Both the position numbers and the translations under genes were made by a program. DNA of 64,000 nucleotides. Origin: a virus. Of the stretch, positions 47,111 to 56,344 are shown piece by piece (position 1 is the stretch's first letter; every line of letters begins with the position of its first letter). Below the pieces are notes generated by a model, which saw only the letters and a program-made list of their open reading frames with translations, was not told the origin of the DNA and searched no databases. The stretch spans positions 64,001 through 128,000 of IMG/VR virus record IMGVR_UViG_3300047444_000069. The stretch is one strand, 5' to 3'.

Positions 47111-48813
47111 TGTCTACAAAGCTTCAACTTCGGGACCATGTGCGGGGGAATGCGCGCATCAAACCTGCGGGATGGCTCCACCCCTATACTGAGTGGGAAC
47201 TACAAGAATTTAAGAGATGTGCAGATGATCCGATCTACTTCATCAAGAACTATGTGAAGATCATCTCGCTGGACAAAGGTATCATCAACTTTGACATGTT
47301 CAAGTTTCAGGAAGAATTCATCAAACTCGTCCTGAGTGAACGTAAGTCAATCGCGAAGCTTGGCCGTCAGATGGGTAAAACGACCTGTGTGGCGGCTGCA
47401 ATCCTCTGGTACATCATCTTCTCTGCCAAACCACAGAACGTCGCTGTGCTGGCACACAAGGCTTCTGGTGCGCGTGAAATTCTGTCACGTATTAAGTTGT
47501 CCTATGAACTGTTGCCGCCGTTCCTGCAACATGGTGTACATGAATGGAACAAGGGTAGCATCCATATCGCCAATGGTTCGAAGGTGACGGCTGCTGCTAC
47601 CTCTGCGTCTGCTGCGCGGGGCGGTTCTATTTCGTTCGTTTACCTTGACGAGTACGCCTTCGTTGCGCCGAATATCGCTGAAGAATTCTTCGCATCGGTG
47701 TTCCCTACGTTGTCATCGGGTAAGTCAACCAAGATTTGTATCACGTCTACCCCGATTGGTTACAACGCGTACTGGAAGATTTGGGACGAAGCAGAGAAAG
47801 GTGTGAATGGTTTTAAGACATTCACTGCAAACTATTGGGACCGCATTGGTTACGACGAAGAATGGGCGGCTGAACAGAAGCGCGTTCTTGGTCCATTGAA
47901 ATTCCGTCAGGAAGTTCTCTGTGCGTTCTTGGGTTCATCGAACACACTCATTGAAGGCGACACCATCGCCAAGATGACACCAATCGATCCTGAGTACAGC
48001 AAAGACGGTCTGGACATCTTCAACAAGCCTGAACCCGGTCATACCTACGTGGCTATCGTGGATACGTCGCGCGGCGTTGAGGGTGACAGTTCAGTCATTT
48101 CAGTGATCGACATCACCGAGACACCTTACCGACTGGTTGCCAAGTATCGATCCAACACGATTCATCCGATGCTGCTGCCCTCAGTGGTCCATAAGATTGC
48201 TACGGACTACAACGAAGCTTTCGTACTGAACGAAATCAATGACAACGGTCAGTCTGTCTCTGACACGCTGCAACATGAAATCGAGTACGAGAACTTGCTG
48301 TGGATCAGTAAGGCCAAGGGTGGTCAGACTGTTTCCTCTGGTTTCGGTGGTGGTGCGTCTCAGTCTGGCGTGCGGACGGACAAGCTGGTCAAACGTGTGG
48401 GCTGTTCGACACTGAAGACATTGATCGAAGAAAACCAACTTCTGGTTTACGACCGTCAATACATTCAGGAGTTCTCAACTTTTACGGAAATCAAGGGAAG
48501 CTTCAAGGCCGATGCTGGCTACCATGACGATATGGTCATGACACTCGTTCTCTTTGCGTGGCTGACCAAACAACCGTACTTCAAGGAACTCACGAACGTC
48601 AACCTGCGTACCACGATCTATCAGGAACGTATCGAAGCCATCCAAAATCAGTTGACACCGTTTGGTTACAGCAACGGCATTGAGGACAGCGGCCCGAAGT
48701 ATGTGGTCGAAGATCGCGATGCGTGGATGGTTGAGGAAATCGACCGTGAGAAGAACTGGTTGGCGACTCACATCCTTGGTATGCCTGAATGGGGTGGTTT
48801 CCACGGTCGGTAA
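47110..48813 (+). CDS. gp17: large terminase subunit, T4 gp17
   Basis: The 567-aa protein (T4: 610 aa) has the ATPase P-loop GRQMGKTT (85-92), Walker B VYLDE (177-181), and the nuclease motifs VDTSRG (D318) and YHDDMV (D473, D474). It is the packaging motor and headful nuclease. It starts one base before the end of the GIY-YIG gene and stops before a late promoter for gp18. The N-terminus HPYTEWELQEFKRCADDPIY is typical of gp17. Confidence 0.96.
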   Translation: MSTKLQLRDHVRGNARIKPAGWLHPYTEWELQEFKRCADDPIYFIKNYVKIISLDKGIINFDMFKFQEEFIKLVLSERKSIAKLGRQMGKTTCVAAAILWYIIFSAKPQNVAVLAHKASGAREILSRIKLSYELLPPFLQHGVHEWNKGSIHIANGSKVTAAATSASAARGGSISFVYLDEYAFVAPNIAEEFFASVFPTLSSGKSTKICITSTPIGYNAYWKIWDEAEKGVNGFKTFTANYWDRIGYDEEWAAEQKRVLGPLKFRQEVLCAFLGSSNTLIEGDTIAKMTPIDPEYSKDGLDIFNKPEPGHTYVAIVDTSRGVEGDSSVISVIDITETPYRLVAKYRSNTIHPMLLPSVVHKIATDYNEAFVLNEINDNGQSVSDTLQHEIEYENLLWISKAKGGQTVSSGFGGGASQSGVRTDKLVKRVGCSTLKTLIEENQLLVYDRQYIQEFSTFTEIKGSFKADAGYHDDMVMTLVLFAWLTKQPYFKELTNVNLRTTIYQERIEAIQNQLTPFGYSNGIEDSGPKYVVEDRDAWMVEEIDREKNWLATHILGMPEWGGFHGR

Positions 48814-48844
48814 ATATAGACCGTTTCTGAAAACCCTCAAAACA

Positions 48845-48851
48845 CTAAATA
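48845..48851 (+). promoter_or_regulatory. late promoter for the tail sheath
   Basis: CTAAATAGTTC is about 75 bases before the gp18 ATG, with a start expected near 48857. A GTAAATA at 48810, over the gp17 stop codon, may be a second weaker element. Confidence 0.7.
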
Positions 48852-48925
48852 GTTCTAGTCAAACAAAGCTACAGACCGATGTGCCTGTGTTTGGCACATC
48901 CAACAATTATTAGGAGTAACAACTA

Positions 48926-50806
48926 ATGTTTATGCTCTCTCCCGGCGTATCAGTTCAAGAATACGACGCTACAGCATCAGTCCCGTCAGTCGCCACAACT
49001 GCGGGCGGTTTTGCAGGAACCTTTGTTTGGGGTCCGGTGGAACATATCTACACGACCGATAGCGAAGCCACTCTGGTTTCCGTCTTCGGTAAGCCGAACA
49101 ACGATACAGCTACGTCATTCTTCACCGCTACAAACTTCCTTGCCTATGCGAACAACCTTCAAGTCGTGCGTGTGGTCGGTGAAACCGCCAAGAACGCAGT
49201 CGCTTCGGGCACTGCCCTTCTGATCAAGAACGAAGACGAATACAACGCTGAACGTCTCAATGGTTCGAATGGTGTTGGTATCGTGGCCGCGAAATATCCG
49301 GGTCTTCTGGGTAATTCGATCAAGGTGTCGATTGCTGATAGCCGCACCTACTCACAAAACCTGTCGGGTTCGGTGACTACGGATACTTCCGCAACTGTTA
49401 CGGGTACGGGTACGAACTTCACGTCCAGCGTTGCAGTCGGTTCGCGTCTCTATACGTCTGCTGGCAAGCTGATTGGTCAAGTTGCACAAATCACAAGCGA
49501 CACGACGCTGAACCTCACGGCTGCTGCGGCACAAGTGGTGACGGCCGGTACTGTGCGTGCTGATTGGGAATTCAAGTCGCAATTCTCGGGCGCTCCGAAT
49601 ACTTCGGACTTCGTAACAAACGTGTCGGGTCAGAACGATGAAGTGCATGTCGTGATCATCGACGCTACTGGTGTCTTCACTGGTACGCCGAACACGGTCC
49701 TCGAAACGTATGCCTTCGTGTCGGTCGCATCGGATGCCAAGAAGGACGATGGTTCGACCAACTATTACAAGACGTTGCTGAATACTGCATCGGCTTACGT
49801 GTGGTGGATGGATCACCCGACTGACGGCACGAATTGGGGTTCGACGGCTGCGGCCACGAACTTTGCACGCCTTCTGAAGCCCCAGACGGTGACTCTCGTT
49901 GGTGGTGTCTCTGATGACGTGCTGACTGACCAAAACGCGACGACCGGCTTTGCTATGTTCGAGAACGCGGAACTGGTTGATGTCTCGCTGATCCCGACTG
50001 GCGCAGCTTCACAGACCGTTGCTGAATATGTGATCGACAACATCGCGAATACCCGTCTTGACTGTCTGGCCTTCGTCTCGCCTACGCTTGATGCCGTGCT
50101 GAACAACAAGGGTAGCGAAGCTGACGACATCATCAGCCAACGTGGTGTGCTTCCTTCGACTTCCTATGCAGTGATGGATTCGGGCTGGAAATATCAGTAC
50201 GACCGTTACAACGATGTGTACCGCTGGATTCCGCTGAATGGCGACATCGCTGGCCTGTGCGCACGTACTGACCAGACGAACGATCCGTGGTGGTCCCCGG
50301 CTGGTTTCAACCGTGGCCAGATCAAGAACGTGATCAAGCTGGCGTACTCGCCGGGTCAAACTGATCGCGACAAGCTGTACCCGCAAGGTATCAACCCGGT
50401 CGTGACGTTCAAGGGCCAAGGCACTGTGCTGTATGGTGACAAGACGATGCTCTCGAAGCCGTCTTCGTTCGACCGCATCAATGTGCGTCGTCTGTTCATC
50501 ACGTTGGAAAAAGCGATTGCTACGGCATCGAAGTACCAACTGTTTGAATACAACGATCCGTTTACGCGTGCTCAGTTCAAGTCGTTTGTTGAACCGTACC
50601 TGCGTGACGTGCAAGGTCGTCGTGGTATCAGCGACTTCTTGGTTGTTTGTGACGATACGAACAACACTGGTGAAGTGATCGACGGTAACCGCTTCAAGGC
50701 CGCGATCTACATCAAGCCCGCACGTAGCATCAACTTTATCGAACTGAAATTCATCAGTACTCCTACTGGTGCTCAGTTCTCCGAAGTGGTCGGTATCGCT
50801 GGCTAA
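48926..50806 (+). CDS. gp18: contractile tail sheath, T4 gp18
   Basis: The 626-aa protein (T4: 659 aa) opens MFMLSPGVSVQEYDATASVP and has FAGTFVWGPVEH and the C-terminal half SYAVMDSGWKYQYDRYNDVY, all typical of myovirus sheath. The C-terminus (RSINFIELKFISTPTGAQFS) forms the handshake arm that links subunits. The Shine-Dalgarno AGGAGTAACAACTA precedes the ATG. A variable inserted beta-domain with internal TGTGTNF repeats is visible near residues 145-220. Confidence 0.96.
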   Translation: MFMLSPGVSVQEYDATASVPSVATTAGGFAGTFVWGPVEHIYTTDSEATLVSVFGKPNNDTATSFFTATNFLAYANNLQVVRVVGETAKNAVASGTALLIKNEDEYNAERLNGSNGVGIVAAKYPGLLGNSIKVSIADSRTYSQNLSGSVTTDTSATVTGTGTNFTSSVAVGSRLYTSAGKLIGQVAQITSDTTLNLTAAAAQVVTAGTVRADWEFKSQFSGAPNTSDFVTNVSGQNDEVHVVIIDATGVFTGTPNTVLETYAFVSVASDAKKDDGSTNYYKTLLNTASAYVWWMDHPTDGTNWGSTAAATNFARLLKPQTVTLVGGVSDDVLTDQNATTGFAMFENAELVDVSLIPTGAASQTVAEYVIDNIANTRLDCLAFVSPTLDAVLNNKGSEADDIISQRGVLPSTSYAVMDSGWKYQYDRYNDVYRWIPLNGDIAGLCARTDQTNDPWWSPAGFNRGQIKNVIKLAYSPGQTDRDKLYPQGINPVVTFKGQGTVLYGDKTMLSKPSSFDRINVRRLFITLEKAIATASKYQLFEYNDPFTRAQFKSFVEPYLRDVQGRRGISDFLVVCDDTNNTGEVIDGNRFKAAIYIKPARSINFIELKFISTPTGAQFSEVVGIAG

Positions 50807-50817
50807 TGTGTAAACAA

Positions 50818-50840
50818 GGGGAGACACGTTCTCCCCTTTT
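50818..50840 (+). terminator. rho-independent terminator after gp18
   Basis: GGGGAGA (50818-50824) pairs with TCTCCCC (50830-50836) and is followed by TTTT. It allows separate dosing of sheath and tube. Confidence 0.85.
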
Positions 50841-50850
50841 GCTTGACATC

Positions 50851-50857
50851 CTAAATA
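50851..50857 (+). promoter_or_regulatory. late promoter for gp19-gp20
   Basis: CTAAATATTACC lies 31 bases before ATG 50888, with a start expected near 50863. It directly follows the gp18 terminator. Confidence 0.75.
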
Positions 50858-50887
50858 TTACCAAATACCCAATTCGGAGTCTAAACA

Positions 50888-51457
50888 ATGGCTGATACAG
50901 TCTATTTCAATGTCGATCAGTTCAAGTCGCAACTGTCTGGCGGCGGTGCTCGCCCGAACCAGTTCTTTGTGCAACTGACGTTCCCTACTTCAGTGACGCT
51001 CGCGCCGCTGGCTATTCAGTCGTCACCGTTCCTTGTGACGGCGGCTTCGATGCCGGGTTCTATCGTCAACGAAACCCAAGTCTATTACCGTGGCCGTGCT
51101 GTGAAGCTGGCTGGTGAACGCACGTTCCAAGATTGGTCGTGTGTGGTCCTCAATGACAACAACTTCACGATCCGTAACGCGCTGGAAGATTGGTCGAATA
51201 AGATGAACGACCTTCAGAACAACAGCGGCGAACTTAGCCCGTCTAAGTACACGGCTGACATGCTGGTCACACAGTTGAACCGCAACAACCAACCCCTGAA
51301 GACCTATCAGATTCGCTCTGCATGGCCGACCAACGTCTCAGAAGTTAACCTTGACTTTGGTGCAAACGACCAGATTTCGACGTTCAATGTGACGTTCGCA
51401 TATCAGGACTTTAAGACAACCATGACACCGCTGGCAGGTATCGTTTCGGGCGGCTAA
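50888..51457 (+). CDS. gp19: tail tube protein, T4 gp19
   Basis: The 189-aa protein (T4: 163 aa) has ARPNQFFVQLTFPTSVTLAP, VKLAGERTFQDWSCVVLNDN and NVTFAYQDFKTTMTP, the tail-tube family core. It forms hexameric rings inside the sheath. It sits immediately before the portal gene, the T4 order. A paralogue lies at 58758-59300. Confidence 0.94.
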   Translation: MADTVYFNVDQFKSQLSGGGARPNQFFVQLTFPTSVTLAPLAIQSSPFLVTAASMPGSIVNETQVYYRGRAVKLAGERTFQDWSCVVLNDNNFTIRNALEDWSNKMNDLQNNSGELSPSKYTADMLVTQLNRNNQPLKTYQIRSAWPTNVSEVNLDFGANDQISTFNVTFAYQDFKTTMTPLAGIVSGG

Positions 51458-51462
51458 TCACT

Positions 51463-53121
51463 ATGGAAATCTTCGGCTTCCAATTCGGCGGCAGGAAGGG
51501 TAAAGGACTTCAGCAACAAGCAGAACAAAAGCTGCCGTCCTTTGCTGCCCCGGTCGATGATGACGGCGCTGCGACCGTTTCTAACGGTGTCGGGCACTAT
51601 GGCACTTTTATCGACCTCGATGGTGCTGCTAAGACTGAATCAGAACTGATTTCACGTTATCGCGAGACGGCGAAGTACCCTGACTGCGACACAGCAATTG
51701 AGGAAATCTGCTCAGAGGCAATCGCTACAGAGGATGACGAAGAAGTCGTCAAACTGAATCTGGAAGACGTGCCGTTGTCCAAGAACGTGAAGAATATCAT
51801 CGAAGAAGAATTTGATGAACTTCTGAACCTCTTGGACTTCGACAGCCGTGCTCATGACATCTTCCGTCGATACTATGTCGATGGCCGGATGTACTATCAC
51901 AAGCTGTTTGATCAGAAGAACCCCGGTGCAGGTATTCAAGAACTGCGCTACGTCGATCCCCGCAAGATCAAAAAGGTTCGTGAAGTAGAGAAGAAGAAGG
52001 ACGAAGTGACGGGTGTGGAAATCTACACCAAGGTTCTCGAATACTTCGTGTTCTCGGATTCTGGCTTTGCGAAATCACAGGGCTACACTGCCCCGAACAA
52101 CACAGCACAGGGCGTGAAGATTGCGCCTGAAGCAATCGCATATGTTACGTCCGGTCTGATCGACTTGGATCGTAACTTGGTCGTTGGTCACTTGGACAAG
52201 GCCATCAAGCCGACGAACATGCTTCGTATGGCTGAAGATGCAATGCTGATCTACCGTATGGCACGCGCGCCGGAACGCCGTGTGTTCTACGTTGATACCG
52301 GCAACCTTCCGACTGCGAAGGCTGAACAGTATCTTAAAACGGTCATGGATAAGTTCAAGACCAAGATCGTTTACGACGCATCGACCGGCGAAATGCGCGA
52401 TGACCGCAAGCACATGTCCGCGATTGAAGACTTCTGGCTTCCGCGTCGTGAAGGCGGCAGTGGCACACAGGTTGACACGCTGGAAGGCGCTCAGAACCTT
52501 GGTGTGACACAAGACATCGAGTACTACCAAGCCAAGCTGTACAACGCGCTGAACGTGCCTACGTCGCGTCTGAAGGGTGACAACCCGATGAACTTCGGTC
52601 GTCAGATGGAAGTCACGCGGGACGAACTGAAGTTTGCCAAGTTCATTACCCGTATCCGTCGCAAGTTCACTGAACTGTTCGATGACCTGTTGAAGACGCA
52701 GCTTGTCTTGAAGGGTGTGATTGTCCCGGAAGATTGGGACGCGATCATCAAGCCTACGATCAAGTATGTGTTCGCATCAGACATCTATTGGGCTGAAGCG
52801 AAAGAGATTGAGAACCTTCGCAATCGCGTCGAAATCTTGACGGAACTTGAACCGTTCATTGGTACGTACTACAGCAAGCAATGGGTTCGTAAGAACGTGC
52901 TGAAGATGACGGACGATGACATCGATCAGGTTCAGAAGGAAATCGAATCAGAACGTGACGAAATGGCTGCGGACGCTGAATTCAAGGGCGAACTCGCTGC
53001 TGCACAAGAAATGCCTCTGATCCAAGGTCAGGCTGACATGCAGATGGACCAAGAGATGCAGATGATGAAGGCACAAGCGGCTGTTGCGCCGAAACCGGCC
53101 CCGGCATCGAAGAAAAAGTAA
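51463..53121 (+). CDS. gp20: portal vertex protein, T4 gp20
   Basis: The 552-aa protein (T4: 524 aa) has SELISRYRETAKYPDCDTAI, YRMARAPERRVFYVDTGNLP, MEDFWLP-type AIEDFWLPRREGGSGTQVD and IEYYQAKLYNALNVPTSRLK, diagnostic of gp20. The dodecameric portal starts head assembly and is the channel for DNA. The C-terminus has a methionine- and glutamine-rich tail (MQMDQEMQMMKAQAAVAPK) ending in lysines. Confidence 0.97.
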   Translation: MEIFGFQFGGRKGKGLQQQAEQKLPSFAAPVDDDGAATVSNGVGHYGTFIDLDGAAKTESELISRYRETAKYPDCDTAIEEICSEAIATEDDEEVVKLNLEDVPLSKNVKNIIEEEFDELLNLLDFDSRAHDIFRRYYVDGRMYYHKLFDQKNPGAGIQELRYVDPRKIKKVREVEKKKDEVTGVEIYTKVLEYFVFSDSGFAKSQGYTAPNNTAQGVKIAPEAIAYVTSGLIDLDRNLVVGHLDKAIKPTNMLRMAEDAMLIYRMARAPERRVFYVDTGNLPTAKAEQYLKTVMDKFKTKIVYDASTGEMRDDRKHMSAIEDFWLPRREGGSGTQVDTLEGAQNLGVTQDIEYYQAKLYNALNVPTSRLKGDNPMNFGRQMEVTRDELKFAKFITRIRRKFTELFDDLLKTQLVLKGVIVPEDWDAIIKPTIKYVFASDIYWAEAKEIENLRNRVEILTELEPFIGTYYSKQWVRKNVLKMTDDDIDQVQKEIESERDEMAADAEFKGELAAAQEMPLIQGQADMQMDQEMQMMKAQAAVAPKPAPASKKK

Positions 53122-53127
53122 CCACAT

Positions 53128-53155
53128 CCCGATCAGGGTAAATATTCTGATCGGG
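53128..53155 (+). promoter_or_regulatory. late promoter in the loop of a hairpin
   Basis: CCCGATCA (53128-53135) pairs with TGATCGGG (53148-53155) and the loop holds GTAAATA (53138-53144). RNA should start near 53150, inside the right arm, ahead of the ATG at 53173 with AAAGGACTACAA as Shine-Dalgarno. Confidence 0.6.
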
Positions 53156-53172
53156 AATACAAAGGACTACAA

Positions 53173-53595
53173 ATGGAACTCATTCAACTGACTGAAGCGG
53201 AACTTGCTCAATTCGATGAAGCATTTCTGACAGAAATTCAAGGCTATATCAAGCACGGCGAAGATGTGATCGCGACCAACGGTTCGCACTTCAAGGTTGG
53301 AACAAAGAAGAACGAAAAAGGACAGTACGACGACAAATCGGCTGCTGTGTTCGACAACCTCGACCATGCCAAGGCGTTCATTGATGGCGGCAAGAAAGGC
53401 CCGCACAAGACCGTTGCTGGCTACACCAGTCATCCGGGCAAGGTTCAAGAATCGTTCATCGATCTGATCCAGTCGGACAAGGCTGCGGCTGCTGAAGTCT
53501 TCAAGCAAATGATGGCAGAGAAGGTTCAGGCTGCACTCGGCGCACGTCGCATCGAACTGTCGCAATCACTCTACTCGCGCGTCAAGGGTGAGTAA
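53173..53595 (+). CDS. prohead core protein, T4 gp67-like
   Basis: The 140-aa protein has an N-terminal segment LTEAELAQFDEAFLTEIQG, with FLTE fitting the prohead protease rule (L/I)xE, and a C-terminal helix SDKAAAAEVFKQMMAEKVQA, ALGARRIELSQSLYSRVKGE. The latter follows the pattern of T4 gp67 (DLVAARKLFAEAMAARTIDL and similar). The position right after the portal gene agrees. It would be part of the scaffold core and be cut by gp21. Confidence 0.75.
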   Translation: MELIQLTEAELAQFDEAFLTEIQGYIKHGEDVIATNGSHFKVGTKKNEKGQYDDKSAAVFDNLDHAKAFIDGGKKGPHKTVAGYTSHPGKVQESFIDLIQSDKAAAAEVFKQMMAEKVQAALGARRIELSQSLYSRVKGE

Positions 53596-54197
53596 TGGAC
53601 TTCGCACAATTCCGCACACAGAATGCGGCGCAAGCGCCAAAACAACCGGAAGAACCGAAGAAGTTTGATGGACTTACTGGTGAAGTCAACAGTAATCCAG
53701 AAGCAGAGAAGGAACACCAGAACAAAGCACTTCTGAAAATGAAGGGCGATTCGGTCTGGATTCCGAAGCTTCCCACGGTTCCCGGTCTGAGTGAAGCCCG
53801 CAAGACGCATCACAAGGTGAAGATTCACTTCGGTAACGGTAAGTCTGAAATCCGCATGGTTGACGACAACGAACTTGGTGTTCTGCGCCGTTCGGGTCAT
53901 ATCACCAAGGTCTTCAACATCGCGGAGATGAAGGACGGCGTTGAGCATTCGTATAGCGTACCTTCCCTGTTCGAAGACGCATGTCGCGAACAAGAGAAGA
54001 ACACGGCGCATTACTCACATAAAGACGGTAGCAAAGCGTATCTGATGACCCATAAATACAGCGATCCCAAGCTTGGCACGGATCACTATGTCGGCTTCTC
54101 ACATAGAACCGGTACGGTGTATTCGAACGATGATGGCAAGGTCAAGGCTGAACGTCTTCTCAGGCGTCTGGGCTACAAAGCAAAGGCAAAGGAATAA
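53595..54197 (+). CDS. prohead-region protein at the gp68 position, unknown
   Basis: The 200-aa protein starts at the last base of the preceding stop. It has a proline- and glutamine-rich N-terminus (NAAQAPKQPEEPKKFDG), a middle rich in K and H (HHKVKIHFGNGKSEIRMVDD) and a basic C-terminus (AERLLRRLGYKAKAKE). GLSEA near residue 70 could be a prohead protease site. It is not clearly similar to T4 gp68, so a core-protein role is inferred from position only. Confidence 0.6.
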   Translation: MDFAQFRTQNAAQAPKQPEEPKKFDGLTGEVNSNPEAEKEHQNKALLKMKGDSVWIPKLPTVPGLSEARKTHHKVKIHFGNGKSEIRMVDDNELGVLRRSGHITKVFNIAEMKDGVEHSYSVPSLFEDACREQEKNTAHYSHKDGSKAYLMTHKYSDPKLGTDHYVGFSHRTGTVYSNDDGKVKAERLLRRLGYKAKAKE

Positions 54198-54200
54198 TCC

Positions 54201-54587
54201 ATGTCCGCACTCGTTCAAACTGTCCTCAAAAATACGCACACTGAAACAGTGGTGAAGATCACTGGTACGGGTACGGCTGCGATCACCCTCGCCTCGCTTG
54301 CACTTGCTGATGATGTCTATACGGCGGCCAAAGCTTCGGTTGAGATTCGCAAGGTCTGGATTTCCGCACCGCCGACACAGTTGACTACGGTCACCCGCAA
54401 TTCAGTAGCAGTCCTACAAGCCTATGGTTCAGTGGATACGAACTTCGAAGATGTGAAGCTGAATGATCAAGCTTCGAAAGACTTCTCAGTTGTGACCGCT
54501 GGCGATGGCACTGTCATTCTCTGGCTGCGTAAGTCGGGTGGCTATGAGTGGCCGTTCCGTAGCGAAGCCCTCACAGTAGGTGCATAA
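54201..54587 (+). CDS. small beta-rich virion protein, unknown
   Basis: The 128-aa protein (MSALVQTVLKNTHTETVVKI) consists of alternating strands (VKITGTGTAAITLASLAL, VEIRKVWISAPP, GTVILWLRKSGGYEWPF), suggesting a small beta sandwich. Genes of this kind near gp21 in other T4-like phages are structural, as I recall. A head decoration or stabilising protein is possible. It ends three bases before gp21. Confidence 0.6.
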   Translation: MSALVQTVLKNTHTETVVKITGTGTAAITLASLALADDVYTAAKASVEIRKVWISAPPTQLTTVTRNSVAVLQAYGSVDTNFEDVKLNDQASKDFSVVTAGDGTVILWLRKSGGYEWPFRSEALTVGA

Positions 54588-54589
54588 AT

Positions 54590-55243
54590 ATGAAACTGAT
54601 TACGGAACTCTACGATGAAGTGGAGATGATCACGGAAGGCACTGGCGACAAGAAAGACCTGTATATCCAAGGCATCTTCGCTCAGTCAAACATCGTGAAC
54701 CGCAATAAGCGGAACTATCCGAAGGCACATATGGAATCGGCGGTTGATAAGTACGTCGAAAGCTATGTGTCTAAGAATCGTGCCCTTGGGGAACTGAATC
54801 ACCCGCAACGCATGACGGTTGACCCGGAACGTGCGTGTATGTTGATTACAGAACTCAAGTGGGACAGAAACAACGTCATGGGTAAGGCGAAAATCCTCTC
54901 CGAAGGCGTTGGTAAGGTGGTACGTGGCCTGATTCTCGATGGGGTAAATATTGGTGTGTCAACACGTGGCGGCGCTTCTGTGTCCTTGCGTGAAGGCGTT
55001 ACTTATGTTGGTCCTGATCTGACTTTCTCGGCCATCGATGTTGTTACCGATCCTAGCGGTCCTGACTGCTTCGTGAACGGCATCATGGAAGGCGTTGAGT
55101 GGATTTGTGAGTCTGGTGTTTGGAAGATGGAAAAGATCGAACAAGCACGCGAGACGATCATCGAAACTCCCGCTGCGAAGCTGCCACAGATGTCTATTGA
55201 ACTGTGGGAAAGCTTCCTCGGAAAGCTTCAACACATCAAGTAA
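54590..55243 (+). CDS. gp21: prohead protease, T4 gp21
   Basis: The 217-aa length is close to T4 gp21 (212 aa). The N-terminus MKLITELYDEVEMITEGTGD is followed by DLYIQGIFAQSNIVNRNKRN and YPKAHMESAVDKYV. The catalytic histidine is in ELNHPQRM (H71), and the nucleophilic serine in GVSTRGGASV (S124). It cuts scaffold and capsid proteins after (L/I)xE. It lies in standard order before gp22 and gp23. Confidence 0.95.
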   Translation: MKLITELYDEVEMITEGTGDKKDLYIQGIFAQSNIVNRNKRNYPKAHMESAVDKYVESYVSKNRALGELNHPQRMTVDPERACMLITELKWDRNNVMGKAKILSEGVGKVVRGLILDGVNIGVSTRGGASVSLREGVTYVGPDLTFSAIDVVTDPSGPDCFVNGIMEGVEWICESGVWKMEKIEQARETIIETPAAKLPQMSIELWESFLGKLQHIK

Positions 55244-55262
55244 TCTCAAAATTTTGCTTTTA

Positions 55263-55269
55263 CTAAATA
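55263..55269 (+). promoter_or_regulatory. late promoter for gp22
   Basis: CTAAATATACATTG lies 41 bases before the gp22 ATG, with a start expected near 55275. The Shine-Dalgarno is AAAGGATACAG. Confidence 0.75.
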
Positions 55270-55309
55270 TACATTGTAATCGGTAAAAGCCATACCCAAA
55301 GGATACAGA

Positions 55310-56278
55310 ATGTCACTGGAAAAGAAGATTCAGTCGTTGCTCAATGAGCGTGCGACTCTGCCGATCAGCAACATGGATAACGGCGATAAGAAGCCGATCC
55401 CGGCTGGTTCGTCACAAAACGCTGAGTACAGCGAACTGTCGAAAGACATCAAGGGCGACGAAGCTGCTACACCGGTTGCACCGGCTGAAGCACAAGCTAA
55501 CCTCGGCCTGAAGGGTGACCCGACGAAGGTCACGACGCAAGCGCAACGCGATGCACTCGAAGGTACAGACATCTCGGCACTGTTCGCTGGTATGGAACTG
55601 GCTGAAGGTTTTGCTGAGAAGGCAACTGGCCTGTTCGAAGCTGCTGTCGTTGCTCGCGTCAATACAGAAGTCGATAAGGCTGTCACTGCACTGACCGAAC
55701 AAGCGCAAGCTGAACTGAAGGTCACGAAGTCGAAGCTTGAAGAAGATGTCAATGCTTACCTGTCGTATGTTGTCGAATCGTGGATGAAGGATAACCAACT
55801 GTCCGTTGACGCTGGTCTGCGTACTGAAATCGCTGAGTCCTTCATCGCTGGTCTGAAAGACCTGTTCGTTGAAAATTACATCGAAGTCCCGGAAGACAAG
55901 GTTCAAGTTGTTGAATCGCTTTCGTCGGAAGTCGAAGCAACCAAATCGCGTCTGAATGAAGAAATCGAGAAGTCGATTGCTCTGTCGGACAAGATCGTCA
56001 AGCTTGAAAAAGCGGCTGTGTTGGAACAAGCAGCAAAGGGTCTGGCAGTAACGGACGCTGAACGCCTGTCCCGTCTGGTCGAAGGCGTAGAGTTTGACAA
56101 CCAAGAAGCCTTTGCAGAGAAGGTTGCGGTCATCAAGGAAGCCCATTTCAAGGTGCAACCGAAGAAGTCTGCTGAGACGCTTCTGGCAGAGCAAGCCGGT
56201 CAAGGTAACGAAACGAAGGAAGTATCAGCCCAAGTTTCACGCTATGTGACCGCTCTCAATCGTAATTCCAAGTTTTAA
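55310..56278 (+). CDS. gp22: major prohead scaffold protein, T4 gp22
   Basis: The 322-aa protein (T4: 269 aa) is rich in A, E, K and D with long coiled coils. LRTEIAESFIAGLKDLFVEN and YIEVPEDKVQVVESL are the gp22 signature. Several (L/I)xE sites are present for cutting to small peptides at maturation. It is followed by its own-promoter gp23. Confidence 0.94.
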   Translation: MSLEKKIQSLLNERATLPISNMDNGDKKPIPAGSSQNAEYSELSKDIKGDEAATPVAPAEAQANLGLKGDPTKVTTQAQRDALEGTDISALFAGMELAEGFAEKATGLFEAAVVARVNTEVDKAVTALTEQAQAELKVTKSKLEEDVNAYLSYVVESWMKDNQLSVDAGLRTEIAESFIAGLKDLFVENYIEVPEDKVQVVESLSSEVEATKSRLNEEIEKSIALSDKIVKLEKAAVLEQAAKGLAVTDAERLSRLVEGVEFDNQEAFAEKVAVIKEAHFKVQPKKSAETLLAEQAGQGNETKEVSAQVSRYVTALNRNSKF

Positions 56279-56302
56279 GTATATCTGAAGAAATCAGAAA
56301 TA

Positions 56303-56309
56303 CTAAATA
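56303..56309 (+). promoter_or_regulatory. late promoter for the major capsid protein
   Basis: CTAAATAACTAGG is 36 bases before the gp23 ATG, with a start expected near 56315 and the Shine-Dalgarno TTAGGAGTACTA. A dedicated promoter fits the high demand for capsid protein. Confidence 0.78.
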
Positions 56310-56344
56310 ACTAGGTAAAGCACAAATCCATCTTAGGAGTACTA

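Noticed and set aside
54584-54590. ATAAATA at the start of gp21
   Set aside because: The expected RNA start would lie inside the gp21 coding sequence, so it cannot serve gp21; probably chance.
54944-54950. GTAAATA inside gp21, and another at 42130 inside the 2085-aa gene
   Set aside because: Both are well inside genes and far from the next start; treated as chance matches.
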